The position numbers and the translations under genes are program-made. From Marilutibacter spongiae (GTDB lineage: Bacteria > Pseudomonadota > Gammaproteobacteria > Xanthomonadales > Xanthomonadaceae), in NCBI RefSeq assembly GCF_014145325.1, contig NZ_JACHTF010000006.1:124001-188000 (forward strand): a stretch of 64,000 nt of DNA. The letters are read 5' to 3'. This document shows positions 9,543 to 18,365 of this stretch, one piece after another; position 1 is the stretch's first letter, and every line of letters starts with the position of its first letter. The notes beneath the pieces were generated by a model. That model did no database searches, was not told the DNA's origin, and was given only the letters and a program-made list of their open reading frames with translations.

Positions 9543-9568
9543 AAAAAGCCCGCCTAGGCGGGCTTTTT
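9543..9568 (+). terminator. Rho-independent terminator of the pilus operon
   Basis: AAAAGCCCGCC / GGCGGGCTTTTT forms a near-perfect hairpin with a T run. It ends the fimT-pilE transcript just before the integrated element. Confidence 0.9.
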
Positions 9569-9581
9569 GCTTTCTGGTGTC

Positions 9582-9626
9582 TGGCGCCCGAAGTTGGACT
9601 CGAACCAACGACCCCCTGATTAACAG
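9582..9626 (-). repeat. attL: 45-bp copy of the tRNA-Asn 3' half
   Basis: Identical base for base to 13546-13590, running from the anticodon loop to the CCA end. The 5' half of a tRNA is absent here, so this is the displaced chromosomal 3' end left by integration and not a tRNA gene. Confidence 0.92.
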
Positions 9627-9779
9627 CTGTTCCAGAATCCCCTTCAACCCTCACCCAGCAACGCTCGCCGCTTGCCCGGGCCAGTTAGAATCAGCAGTTC
9701 GCAGTCCAAATTGGCTACGATATGGCTACGCTGCCAAAGCAATCCATAGGGGCCGCCTGAGCCCGTAGAGGAGGGGAAC

Positions 9780-10898
9780 ATGTCCGAGCGGGTCTGCGCG
9801 CCTTTGGATCAAATTCCGGATGCTCTGGCAAAGACGGGGTTCATCCTTGAGCATCAAGTTGCCCAGGAGTTCAAAAAAGCCGGATGGGCAACGATTGGTG
9901 GCCGTTTCTATGCGGATGATGTCGATGGACGGGCGAGAGAGTTAGACATAGTTGCTTATCGCACCTATAAGTCTAAAGAGCTTGACGTCGTAACTGGCGT
10001 TCTTATCAGCTGCAAGAAGGACGAGGAAACGACCTGGGCCTTTCTCACAAAAGATAAGCCTAAATACGATCCCAACTTTGATTGGAATCCCGTTCACTAC
10101 TGGACGGATGTTGAGCCGCTACGCTCTTATCTGGCGAGTGACCCGTGGAAAGAGAAGTACATTACCTCCGCAGGAAAGCTTTACGACGAAAACTTCAGAG
10201 CCGCTCGGGATGTCTTCGCATTTCAGCAAGTCGCCTCGCTTAACGTCGCCGCCCGGAATGACAAGGCAATCTTTAACTCAATTGCGTCCCTGATGAAGGC
10301 GCTTGATCACGAGGTGGAGGCTGTTCCGAAACGCGCCAAAGGCCGAAAGCGCCTCTACTATTTCTCACTTGTCTCGGTCGTTGATGCCCCAATGGTCGAC
10401 GTCAGCTACTCGGGAGAAGCGCCTGTAGCGGCGGAAGTGGCGCGCCTGACGCACCTTGCGCGCTATATGGTTCGAAGGCGAGACCTATCTGCCCTCATTC
10501 ATTTCGTTCGAAGCGACAAGTTGCCGCAGTTTGTGGCGGCGCTTTCCAAGCTCGCGGATTTCAATGCGGCCCACATGACAAAACTGTTGGCTACGTCGTA
10601 TGAGTCGATCCGCTGGAACGAAAAAGTTCGTGCGCATTTCGCGGATAGATTGAAGTGGCGGCTCGTCCTGAGAATTAACCAAGCTCTGCGCAAGAATGGA
10701 ATCCCAGCTCCAAAGGTTGAGGACATGCGCATTGATTTTGAGGAGGGCCGGCTTAAGATTCTTATCGACACCTTCGACGGCGACGAATTGGAAATTCTCA
10801 ATTCTGACGAGCCTTTGAAGACCCAAACCGCCAAGCTTTTAAAGGATGCCGCACGATACGAGGGCGACTTCGAATTCGAAGCCGACTTCCCCTTCTAG
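9780..10898 (+). CDS. Putative PD-(D/E)XK-type nuclease, element cargo
   Basis: 372 residues of a family I cannot name. The first 90 residues fit a restriction-endonuclease/Mrr-like fold: an early helix with Glu (LEHQVAQEFKKAG, Glu24), then ELDIVAY (Asp56) and GVLISCKK (Lys79). The usual E/Q before X-Lys is replaced by Ser77. The rest is mostly helical and charged with an acidic C-terminus. GC is clearly lower than in the flanking chromosome, indicating transfer. The start is supported by GAGGAGGGG just upstream. It sits alone in front of the Rep module; an antiphage or element-maintenance role is only an inference from motif and context. Confidence 0.6.
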   Translation: MSERVCAPLDQIPDALAKTGFILEHQVAQEFKKAGWATIGGRFYADDVDGRARELDIVAYRTYKSKELDVVTGVLISCKKDEETTWAFLTKDKPKYDPNFDWNPVHYWTDVEPLRSYLASDPWKEKYITSAGKLYDENFRAARDVFAFQQVASLNVAARNDKAIFNSIASLMKALDHEVEAVPKRAKGRKRLYYFSLVSVVDAPMVDVSYSGEAPVAAEVARLTHLARYMVRRRDLSALIHFVRSDKLPQFVAALSKLADFNAAHMTKLLATSYESIRWNEKVRAHFADRLKWRLVLRINQALRKNGIPAPKVEDMRIDFEEGRLKILIDTFDGDELEILNSDEPLKTQTAKLLKDAARYEGDFEFEADFPF

Positions 10899-11284
10899 AT
10901 GGGTCCGAATCACGATGCGTTATCCACGGACAGAGCTACCCGAAGCCCGCGCGGCGGTTCGGCGCCTCTGCCGAACCGAGCCGCCGCGCGGGTTGCTTCG
11001 CGCAGCGGAGCAAGGCTGTGGAGTCGGTGGGCAACGCGTACTTGACGACGCCGCGAGCCCTGTGGCAGCTTTGTCTCACACAAGTAGTAAATCGCAGCGC
11101 ATAGTCGCGAAGTCGTGGTCGCGTCCACGACCCTCCAGAGCAGAAATAGGCAGGCTCTGGGGTGATGAAATAGATGCGCACTCATCTCGGGCCTGCCCCC
11201 TCCTTGTGATTTCCCGCAGCCATGCGGTGGAGTCATTTGGGCGCTCGAATGCCGTGACTCCTCCGCGCTTACCGGAGTCACGCT
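10899..11284. other. Hairpin-rich intergenic region of the element, candidate replication origin
   Basis: 386 bases without a convincing gene. The main structure is a long imperfect stem, 10946-10963 with 10970-10992 (12 bp of CCCGCGCGGCGG pairing, a 5-base bulge, then TTCGGC/GCCGAA, loop GCCTCT). It is followed at once by a 9-bp stem at 10993-11013 (TTGCTTCGC/GCGGAGCAA, loop GCA). A third hairpin, GTCGTGG/CCACGAC, lies near 11111-11130. Rolling-circle elements usually keep origins and packaging-type hairpins next to the Rep gene, so this is the likely origin region. No nick site was identified. Confidence 0.5.
11254..11281 (+). promoter_or_regulatory. Hairpin that includes the rep ribosome-binding site
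   Basis: GTGACTCC (11254-11261) is complementary to GGAGTCAC (11274-11281). The right arm contains the GGAG that sits 7 bases ahead of the rep ATG at 11285, so folding would hide the ribosome site. Confidence 0.5.
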
Positions 11285-12280
11285 ATGTCGATCAATTCAA
11301 CCTCCTGCGGGCCGCTGGGCGCTGCATGCGATGTCGCGCAAGCGACACGCATGGGCGCCGGAGGCCCGGTGGTCGAGCAAGAGCCCCGTCCAGTAACACG
11401 GGGCGAAAGTCACACACACACCACGGCGCACGTAGATTGGTTTGCCTGCACGTTCCTCCCGGGAAGCGCAGGACTTGGCATTGTCGAATCTGTCTTCCTC
11501 CTCCCTCGCGCCGACTGGGTCAAGCGACCGGGAGGCTGGCAGGGTTACGACACGAGGATTGACCTTGGCGGGCTTGGACTGCTTGGCTACGGTGGTGAGC
11601 ATCAGCGGGGCACCGTGCATCTGGAGCTCAACGCACTGGGCTGTGCTCGCGTCCGAGATTGGAACGCGGTGAAAGTCTGGTGTGAGGCTTACGGCGTACG
11701 AATCACCCGCGTAGATCTTGCCCACGACGACTTCACCGGAGAGGTTGTCAACGTGTCGCAGGCGCGAGCGTGGTTCCAACAGGGCCAGTTCACTACGGGG
11801 GGGCGTGCGCCCACTGCACGGTTGCTGGACGACCTCGGCTCCGACCGGGGCAAGACGCTCTACGTCGGGCAACGGCAGCACGGCAAGCTATGTCGCGTCT
11901 ACGAGAAGGGCAAACAGCTGGGCGATAAGCAAAGCCCATGGTGTCGCGTCGAGGTCGAGTTCCGTGGGAAATCGCGCGTAATTCCCTATGACGTCCTCGT
12001 AAGGGCAGGGGACTACCTTGCCGGTGCGTATCCCTGCCTTGCCTACCTTTCGAAGCGCCAGGACAAGGTGCGGACCCTAAAGAAGTCCGCTGAAATTGGC
12101 TATGCCCGGATGGTTGAGTGCCTGCGAACGCAGTACGGCCCGGCACTAAACGCCATGCTCCGCGTGGAGGGCGGGGACCCCTTCGCGGTGCTTGAACAAG
12201 CCGTACGGCCGGGCGTGCCCAAGCGCCTCGCAAACCTGCCGCTGCCCCGACGAGGCAGCCGGGAAGGCCACGCAAAGTGA
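11285..12280 (+). CDS. Rolling-circle replication initiator, Rep_trans/RstA family
   Basis: 331 residues. The family motifs are visible: HVDWFACTF (about 42-50), RVDLAHDDF (about 140-148), KTLYVGQRQHGKLCRVYEKG (about 197-216, with candidate catalytic Tyr residues) and CRVEVEFRG. This is the replication initiation factor family found in filamentous phages such as CTX (RstA) and in rolling-circle plasmids. It nicks the origin and starts strand displacement. The stop overlaps the GTG of the next gene (GTGA), so rep, HTH protein and integrase appear to form one operon. Confidence 0.88.
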   Translation: MSINSTSCGPLGAACDVAQATRMGAGGPVVEQEPRPVTRGESHTHTTAHVDWFACTFLPGSAGLGIVESVFLLPRADWVKRPGGWQGYDTRIDLGGLGLLGYGGEHQRGTVHLELNALGCARVRDWNAVKVWCEAYGVRITRVDLAHDDFTGEVVNVSQARAWFQQGQFTTGGRAPTARLLDDLGSDRGKTLYVGQRQHGKLCRVYEKGKQLGDKQSPWCRVEVEFRGKSRVIPYDVLVRAGDYLAGAYPCLAYLSKRQDKVRTLKKSAEIGYARMVECLRTQYGPALNAMLRVEGGDPFAVLEQAVRPGVPKRLANLPLPRRGSREGHAK

Positions 12281-12639
12281 TCACCCTCACCCTGCAAGAG
12301 GCCGCCGACCTGCTCAAGCTGCATCCGGTGACGGTTGCGGAGCGCGCCGCCGAAGGACGCATCCCTGCCGCCAAGATCGGCCGGCGGTGGGTGTTCATCC
12401 AAGATGACCTCATCGGCTACGTTCGGGCACACTACAAGCGGCGAGCGTTGCAGGGTGACAGCTCGGAGATTTCACAATGTCACTCTACAAGCGCAAGGAC
12501 TCACCGTACTGGTGGGTCAAGCTCACGGTCAGCGGTCATCGCGTGTCGGAAAGCACTGGGACTGCCAACAAACGGCAAGCTCAGGAATACCACGACAAAC
12601 GACGAGCGGAACTGTGGGAGCAGCAACGACTCGGCATAA
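12277..12639 (+). CDS. Small helix-turn-helix protein, excisionase-like
   Basis: 120 residues from a GTG overlapping the rep stop. The first 55 residues are a MerR/excisionase-type HTH (LQEAADLLKLHPVTVAERAA, then GRIPAAKIGRRWVF). The last 50 residues lie over the integrase start in another frame and look like shadow composition, so the functional part is the N-terminal domain. The probable role is a recombination directionality factor or regulator. Confidence 0.7.
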   Translation: MITLTLQEAADLLKLHPVTVAERAAEGRIPAAKIGRRWVFIQDDLIGYVRAHYKRRALQGDSSEISQCHSTSARTHRTGGSSSRSAVIACRKALGLPTNGKLRNTTTNDERNCGSSNDSA

Positions 12640-13583
12640 AGCCGCGTCGGTCGTGGGATGAGGCGGTACTTCGGTACCTAGGTGAGGAGGTGAAGAAGAA
12701 GTCTGTTGGCGATGACAAGCTGCACCTTCGTTGGTGGCAGCCTCGACTCGAAGGCATGTGCCTGACCCAGATCACCCGTGATGTGGTGGACCGGTACAAG
12801 CAGGAAAGCCAGCGTAGCGGCGTCAGCGATGCAACTACGAATCGGCGTCTTCAGGTCTTGCGTGCAATCTTGAGGCGGGCCGCATTGGAGTGGGACTGGC
12901 TCGACAAGTTGCCTCGGTTCCGTCTGTTGAAGGAACCGCAAGGTCGCGTCCGTTACCTGACGCGAGAGGAGGCCGGGCGGTTGCTGGCTGAACTGCCGGA
13001 GCACTTGCGGGCCATGGCGCGTTTCTCGTTGGCAACGGGTTTGCGCCAAGGCAATGTCAAGGGGCTGCGCTGGGCGAAGGTCGATCTGGAACGTTGTTCC
13101 GCGTGGGTCGAAGCATCGGAGGCCAAGGGCAAGCGGGCAATTCCCGTTCCCCTGAACGCCGAAGCGATGCGGGTCCTCGAAGAACAGCGCGGGAAGCATC
13201 CCGAGTGGGTCTTCACGTTCCGGGGTCGGCCTTTCGAGTTCAAGACCAGCACGAAGGCATGGAGGAGGGCGCTACAGCGGGCAGGGATTGAGAACTTCCG
13301 CTGGCACGATCTCCGCCATACGTGGGCCAGCTGGCACGCCCAGAGCGGGACACCGATGCATGTGTTGCAGAAGCTCGGGGGGTGGCAGACCCCGGCCATG
13401 GTCCAACGCTACGCACACCTCGGCATGGATGACCTGAAGCGGTACGCAGAACAAGTTCAAATGGAGGAATCGAGCAGCGGCTACGATTTGGCTACGCCAG
13501 AAATGAAGAAGGGCCGCCGAAGCGACCCTAAATCATTGAAATTTTTGGCGCCCGAAGTTGGACTCGAACCAACGACCCCCTGA
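12477..13583 (+). CDS. int: Tyrosine recombinase/integrase of the tRNA-Asn element
   Basis: 368 residues. N-terminal SAM-like binding domain (about 60-150), then the catalytic core with Arg in ATGLRQGNV (about 185), HDLRHTWAS (HxxR, about 280), LGGW, and the nucleophile Tyr in QRYAHLG (about 311). It catalyses integration and excision at the 45-bp core. The final residues (EVGLEPTTP) and the stop are encoded inside the att core, on the strand opposite the tRNA. It overlaps the HTH gene. Confidence 0.92.
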   Translation: MSLYKRKDSPYWWVKLTVSGHRVSESTGTANKRQAQEYHDKRRAELWEQQRLGIKPRRSWDEAVLRYLGEEVKKKSVGDDKLHLRWWQPRLEGMCLTQITRDVVDRYKQESQRSGVSDATTNRRLQVLRAILRRAALEWDWLDKLPRFRLLKEPQGRVRYLTREEAGRLLAELPEHLRAMARFSLATGLRQGNVKGLRWAKVDLERCSAWVEASEAKGKRAIPVPLNAEAMRVLEEQRGKHPEWVFTFRGRPFEFKTSTKAWRRALQRAGIENFRWHDLRHTWASWHAQSGTPMHVLQKLGGWQTPAMVQRYAHLGMDDLKRYAEQVQMEESSSGYDLATPEMKKGRRSDPKSLKFLAPEVGLEPTTP

Positions 13584-13622
13584 TTAACAGTCAAGTGCTC
13601 TAACCAGCTGAGCTATTCGGGC
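13546..13622 (-). tRNA. tRNA-Asn (anticodon GTT), also attR
   Basis: 77 bases including CCA. Acceptor GCCCGAA pairs with TTCGGGC, the D-arm is AGCTCAGCTGGTTAGAGC, the anticodon stem-loop contains CTGTTAA, and the T-arm is GTTGGTTCGAGTCCAAC. Its 3' half is the repeat shared with 9582-9626. The functional tRNA 3' half therefore comes from the inserted element. Confidence 0.97.
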
Positions 13623-13679
13623 GGGGACGTGAATTGTAAGGCCTCCAGAGCCGGGGTCAAGCCCTTTGGCGGCACGTCT

Positions 13680-14213
13680 TCAGGGCGCGCAGTCTTGGCC
13701 TCGCGGCAGGCGTTCGGTCCGAGGCCGTCCTGCATTGTTCACGATTATCCGGTGGGTGGCGCCCTTGCGTGGGGTGCACACTTCGATGGTCAGGTTGTGC
13801 CCGGCGGACCAGCCGTCGGGGCTGAACCGCACCCGGCTGCGGCCCGGCGTGCTGCGAATCGACAGGCCGTGGCCGACGCGCCCATCGTGTTCCAGGACGC
13901 GATCGGCCTTCACGGGTGCCGCCTGCCTGTCGGGATCGGCGTAGACGATCCATCCCGATTCCCATACGCCGTCGGTGCGGCAGTGCTGGCCGTCACGGCT
14001 GGGGCATACGGTGACCGGGTGCCCCAGCTTCACGGCCGCGAGGCGGCCCAGGGCGAGGGCGGTGGTCAGCCGATGCCGTGCGGCCGTCGCGGCGTGTGCC
14101 TCCAGCAGGGCGCCGAGCGGTGGCGATGCCAGGGCCGCGACGACACCCAGCACCGCCATGGCCGCCATCAGCTCCACGAGGGTGAATCCGCGGTTCAATG
14201 AGTTCCGGTCCAT
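13680..14213 (-). CDS. Pseudopilin, GspH/FimT family
   Basis: 177 residues with prepilin site [19 protein letters not shown] near the N-terminus and a GspH-type body ([12 protein letters not shown]...GWIVYADPD...VRFSPDG). It is a second FimT-like protein, separate from the operon at 3.1-9.5 kb and divergent from uvrB. Before insertion of the 4-kb element it lay just downstream of the pilus operon's tRNA neighbour, so the region was one pilus locus. The role is pilus priming or DNA uptake. Confidence 0.88.
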   Translation of the reverse strand: MDRNSLNRGFTLVELMAAMAVLGVVAALASPPLGALLEAHAATAARHRLTTALALGRLAAVKLGHPVTVCPSRDGQHCRTDGVWESGWIVYADPDRQAAPVKADRVLEHDGRVGHGLSIRSTPGRSRVRFSPDGWSAGHNLTIEVCTPRKGATHRIIVNNAGRPRTERLPRGQDCAP

Positions 14214-14358
14214 GCTTGCCTCCCTGGCCTTCGCTGGAGCCAGACTAGGCCGGCCGGCGGGGTGCGTCTGTCAGCAGACCCCGGACGCGGGGGTAGGAAA
14301 ACTCCGCGGCGTCCCCATTCCTTTGTCTGACTACAATGGAGCCGACACCGCGATCGCC

Positions 14359-16425
<2,067 letters not shown>

Positions 16426-16458
16426 ACCCGGCAACGGGCCCGGATGCGACGAAACCTA

Positions 16459-16487
16459 TTGTCGGGCGGCGCAGGCTGGGATACACT
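16459..16487 (+). promoter_or_regulatory. Promoter of tRNA-Val
   Basis: TTGTCG (-35) and TACACT (-10) are separated by 17 bases. The predicted start lies about 25 bases before the tRNA. Confidence 0.55.
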
Positions 16488-16520
16488 GCGCGCCCCTCGT
16501 CGGGTGGTTCGACGACGAAT

Positions 16521-16595
16521 GGGCGGTTAGCTCAGCGGTAGAGCACTACCTTGACATGGTAGGGGTCACAGGTTCGAACCCTGTACCGCCCACCA
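16521..16595 (+). tRNA. tRNA-Val (anticodon GAC)
   Basis: 75 bases with encoded CCA. Acceptor GGGCGGT/ACCGCCC, anticodon arm CTACCTTGACATGGTAG and T-arm with GGTTCGAACC are all well paired. Confidence 0.96.
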
Positions 16596-16605
16596 GATTT
16601 GGTGA

Positions 16606-16640
16606 AGAAAGCCCCCGGTCCTCCGGGGGCTTTCTGTTTC
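16606..16640 (+). terminator. Rho-independent terminator after tRNA-Val
   Basis: AGAAAGCCCCCGG pairs with CCGGGGGCTTTCT around a four-base loop, followed by GTTTC. Seen from the minus strand, its 5' AAAG side also gives a T-containing tail behind the sulfotransferase gene. Confidence 0.8.
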
Positions 16641-16667
16641 TGGCGTCCGCAGCGGCGAGGGCGGTCA

Positions 16668-17399
16668 TCAGGGCCGCAGTCGCAGGGCGTGCAGGCGTTC
16701 GTACGCGGGCCGGCAGGCCTCGGCGACGGCCCGCGCCGCGGGGGCCAGCCCGATCTCGCGCGGGCGGGGGCGCTCGAACCCGGTGGACTTCCAGACACTG
16801 TCGTACCAGTAGGGCGCCCAGATGCCGTCGCTGTCGCGCGGCCCGGCGGGCCAGGCCAGCATGCGCGTGCTGAAGGCGATCCCGAGGCGCTCGCACAGGG
16901 CCCTGAGGTGGGCTTCAGGGGCCTGCAGGAAGTCGGCGGCGTCGATCACCGGCGGGGTGGCACCCGCGGCGGTGAGTTCGGCATGCAGGCGGTCCTGCTG
17001 CAACAGGCCAATGTCCTCCGGGGCCACCGTCGCCCGCGACTGCAGATAAGACGCCACTACTTCGATGGGGTCGCGCACCAGGAACACGTTCGCCAGGCCG
17101 TGGATCCAGTCGTGGTCCATCTCCGGCAGCAGGTGGTGGCTCATGTGCTTCTGGTACCAGATCGGTGCACCGTCCGGGACAGGGCCGGAGGCCAGCGCTT
17201 CGACGACGTGTCGCCAGTCGGTCTCGCCGGCGGCGATCACCGCCGCGGCACCCGGGTGGTCCAGCCCGGTCCGCGCCAGGTAGGCCGCGTAGAGGGGCTC
17301 GTCGCTGACCACGCAGTCCGGCCGGTTCTCCCAGGCCCGCATCATCGCCGTGGAGATGTTGCGCGGGCCGCTCCACATCGCGATCCGCAGGGCGCTCAC
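16668..17399 (-). CDS. Sulfotransferase-family protein
   Basis: 243 residues. The N-terminal ALRIAMWSGPRNISTAMMRAW resembles the PAPS 5'-phosphosulfate loop of sulfotransferases, and VFLVRDPIEVVASYLQSR resembles the 3'-phosphate binding motif. The substrate is unknown. The gene overlaps the preceding aminotransferase gene by four bases, so the two are translationally coupled and probably act in one pathway. It is unlikely to be membrane-bound. Confidence 0.75.
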   Translation of the reverse strand: MSALRIAMWSGPRNISTAMMRAWENRPDCVVSDEPLYAAYLARTGLDHPGAAAVIAAGETDWRHVVEALASGPVPDGAPIWYQKHMSHHLLPEMDHDWIHGLANVFLVRDPIEVVASYLQSRATVAPEDIGLLQQDRLHAELTAAGATPPVIDAADFLQAPEAHLRALCERLGIAFSTRMLAWPAGPRDSDGIWAPYWYDSVWKSTGFERPRPREIGLAPAARAVAEACRPAYERLHALRLRP

Positions 17400-18331
17400 G
17401 CCAGCCGCTCTCCGGCGCGGAAGGCGATGTCGCGGGCCACGCGCTCGCGGTACAGCCCCTGCAGGCGCTCGACCATCGGCCCGGGGCGGCCGTCGCCCAT
17501 GACCCGTCCGTCGACCTGGCGGACAGGCACCACGCCGGCGAAGGTCCCGGTGACGAAGGCCTCGTCGGCGCCGTAGACCTGGGTCAGGCTGAAGTTCTTC
17601 TCGAACACGGGGATGCCGGCGTCGCGGCAGGCGCCGATGACGTTCTCGCGGGTGATCCCGCCCAGGCAGTAGTCGCCGGTCGAGGTCCAGACCTCGCCCT
17701 TGCGGACAATGAAGAAGTGGGTGGAGTTGCAGGTGGCGACGAAGCCGTGCGGGTCGAGCATCAGGCCTTCGTCCGCGCCGGCCTCGGTGGCCTGGATGCA
17801 GGCGGTGATGCAGTTGAGCTTGCTGTGGCTGTTGAGTTTCGGGTCCTGAACGTCGGGGAAGCCGCGCCGCACGTGGACGGTGAACAGGCGCAGGCCGGTC
17901 GCCAGCGTCTCGGGCTTGGCGACCTTGTGCTCGGGGATGATGACCACCGTCGCCGGCCCCACGGTCACCCGCGGGTCCTGGTAGGGCGTCCGCTTCACGC
18001 CGCGGGTCACCATCAGGCGCACGTGCACGCCGTCGTGCATGCCGTTGGCGGCCAGGGTCTCGTAGAGCGCGGCGGTGAGCGCCCGCCGGTCCAGGCCGAT
18101 GTCCATGGCGATGGCGCGGGCGCCTTCGTAGAGCCGGTCCAGGTGGGCGTCGAGGAAGGCGGGATGGCCGCCGACGATGCGCAGGCCCTCCCAGACCCCG
18201 TCGCCGAGGACGAAGCCGCTGTCGAACACCGACACCGTCGCCTCCGCCCGGGGCTTGAGCTGGCCGTTCATCCAGATGCGGATGTCGGCGTTGCGCGGGT
18301 CGTCGTGGAACTCGTGGATGCTGTGGGCCAT
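17396..18331 (-). CDS. PLP-dependent class IV aminotransferase (branched-chain/D-amino-acid type)
   Basis: 311 residues from the ATG at 18331. The class IV fold is recognised from DSGFVLGDGVWEGLRI, the PLP lysine in LNSHSKLNCI, EGLMLDPHGFVATCNSTHFF and GGITRENV. Members transfer amino groups between branched-chain or D-amino acids and 2-oxo acids, or act as lyases such as PabC. The exact substrate cannot be told. It overlaps the sulfotransferase gene. Confidence 0.85.
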   Translation of the reverse strand: MAHSIHEFHDDPRNADIRIWMNGQLKPRAEATVSVFDSGFVLGDGVWEGLRIVGGHPAFLDAHLDRLYEGARAIAMDIGLDRRALTAALYETLAANGMHDGVHVRLMVTRGVKRTPYQDPRVTVGPATVVIIPEHKVAKPETLATGLRLFTVHVRRGFPDVQDPKLNSHSKLNCITACIQATEAGADEGLMLDPHGFVATCNSTHFFIVRKGEVWTSTGDYCLGGITRENVIGACRDAGIPVFEKNFSLTQVYGADEAFVTGTFAGVVPVRQVDGRVMGDGRPGPMVERLQGLYRERVARDIAFRAGERLA

Positions 18332-18365
18332 GCGGCGTGCCTCGGGTCCGGTCGTGGGCGGGGGC

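Larger units (their letters stand above)
9582..13590 (+). mobile_element. 4-kb integrative element in tRNA-Asn with rolling-circle Rep and tyrosine integrase
   Basis: A 45-base segment covering the 3' half of tRNA-Asn is present twice in the same orientation (9582-9626 and 13546-13590), enclosing about 3.96 kb of lower-GC DNA. The content in order is a nuclease-like gene, a hairpin-rich gap, an RstA-type Rep, a small HTH protein and a tyrosine integrase next to the right repeat. Integrase adjacent to a tRNA-derived repeat is the classical layout of integrative elements. The Rep suggests a circular, single-stranded or rolling-circle replicating form. No coat, Zot or relaxase-type mobilisation gene is visible, so it resembles a satellite or minimal integrative plasmid. 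Confidence 0.88.

Noticed and set aside
9582-9626. tRNA-Asn gene at the left end of the element
   Set aside because: Only the 3' half is present; the 5' half is replaced by unrelated sequence, so it is an attachment remnant.
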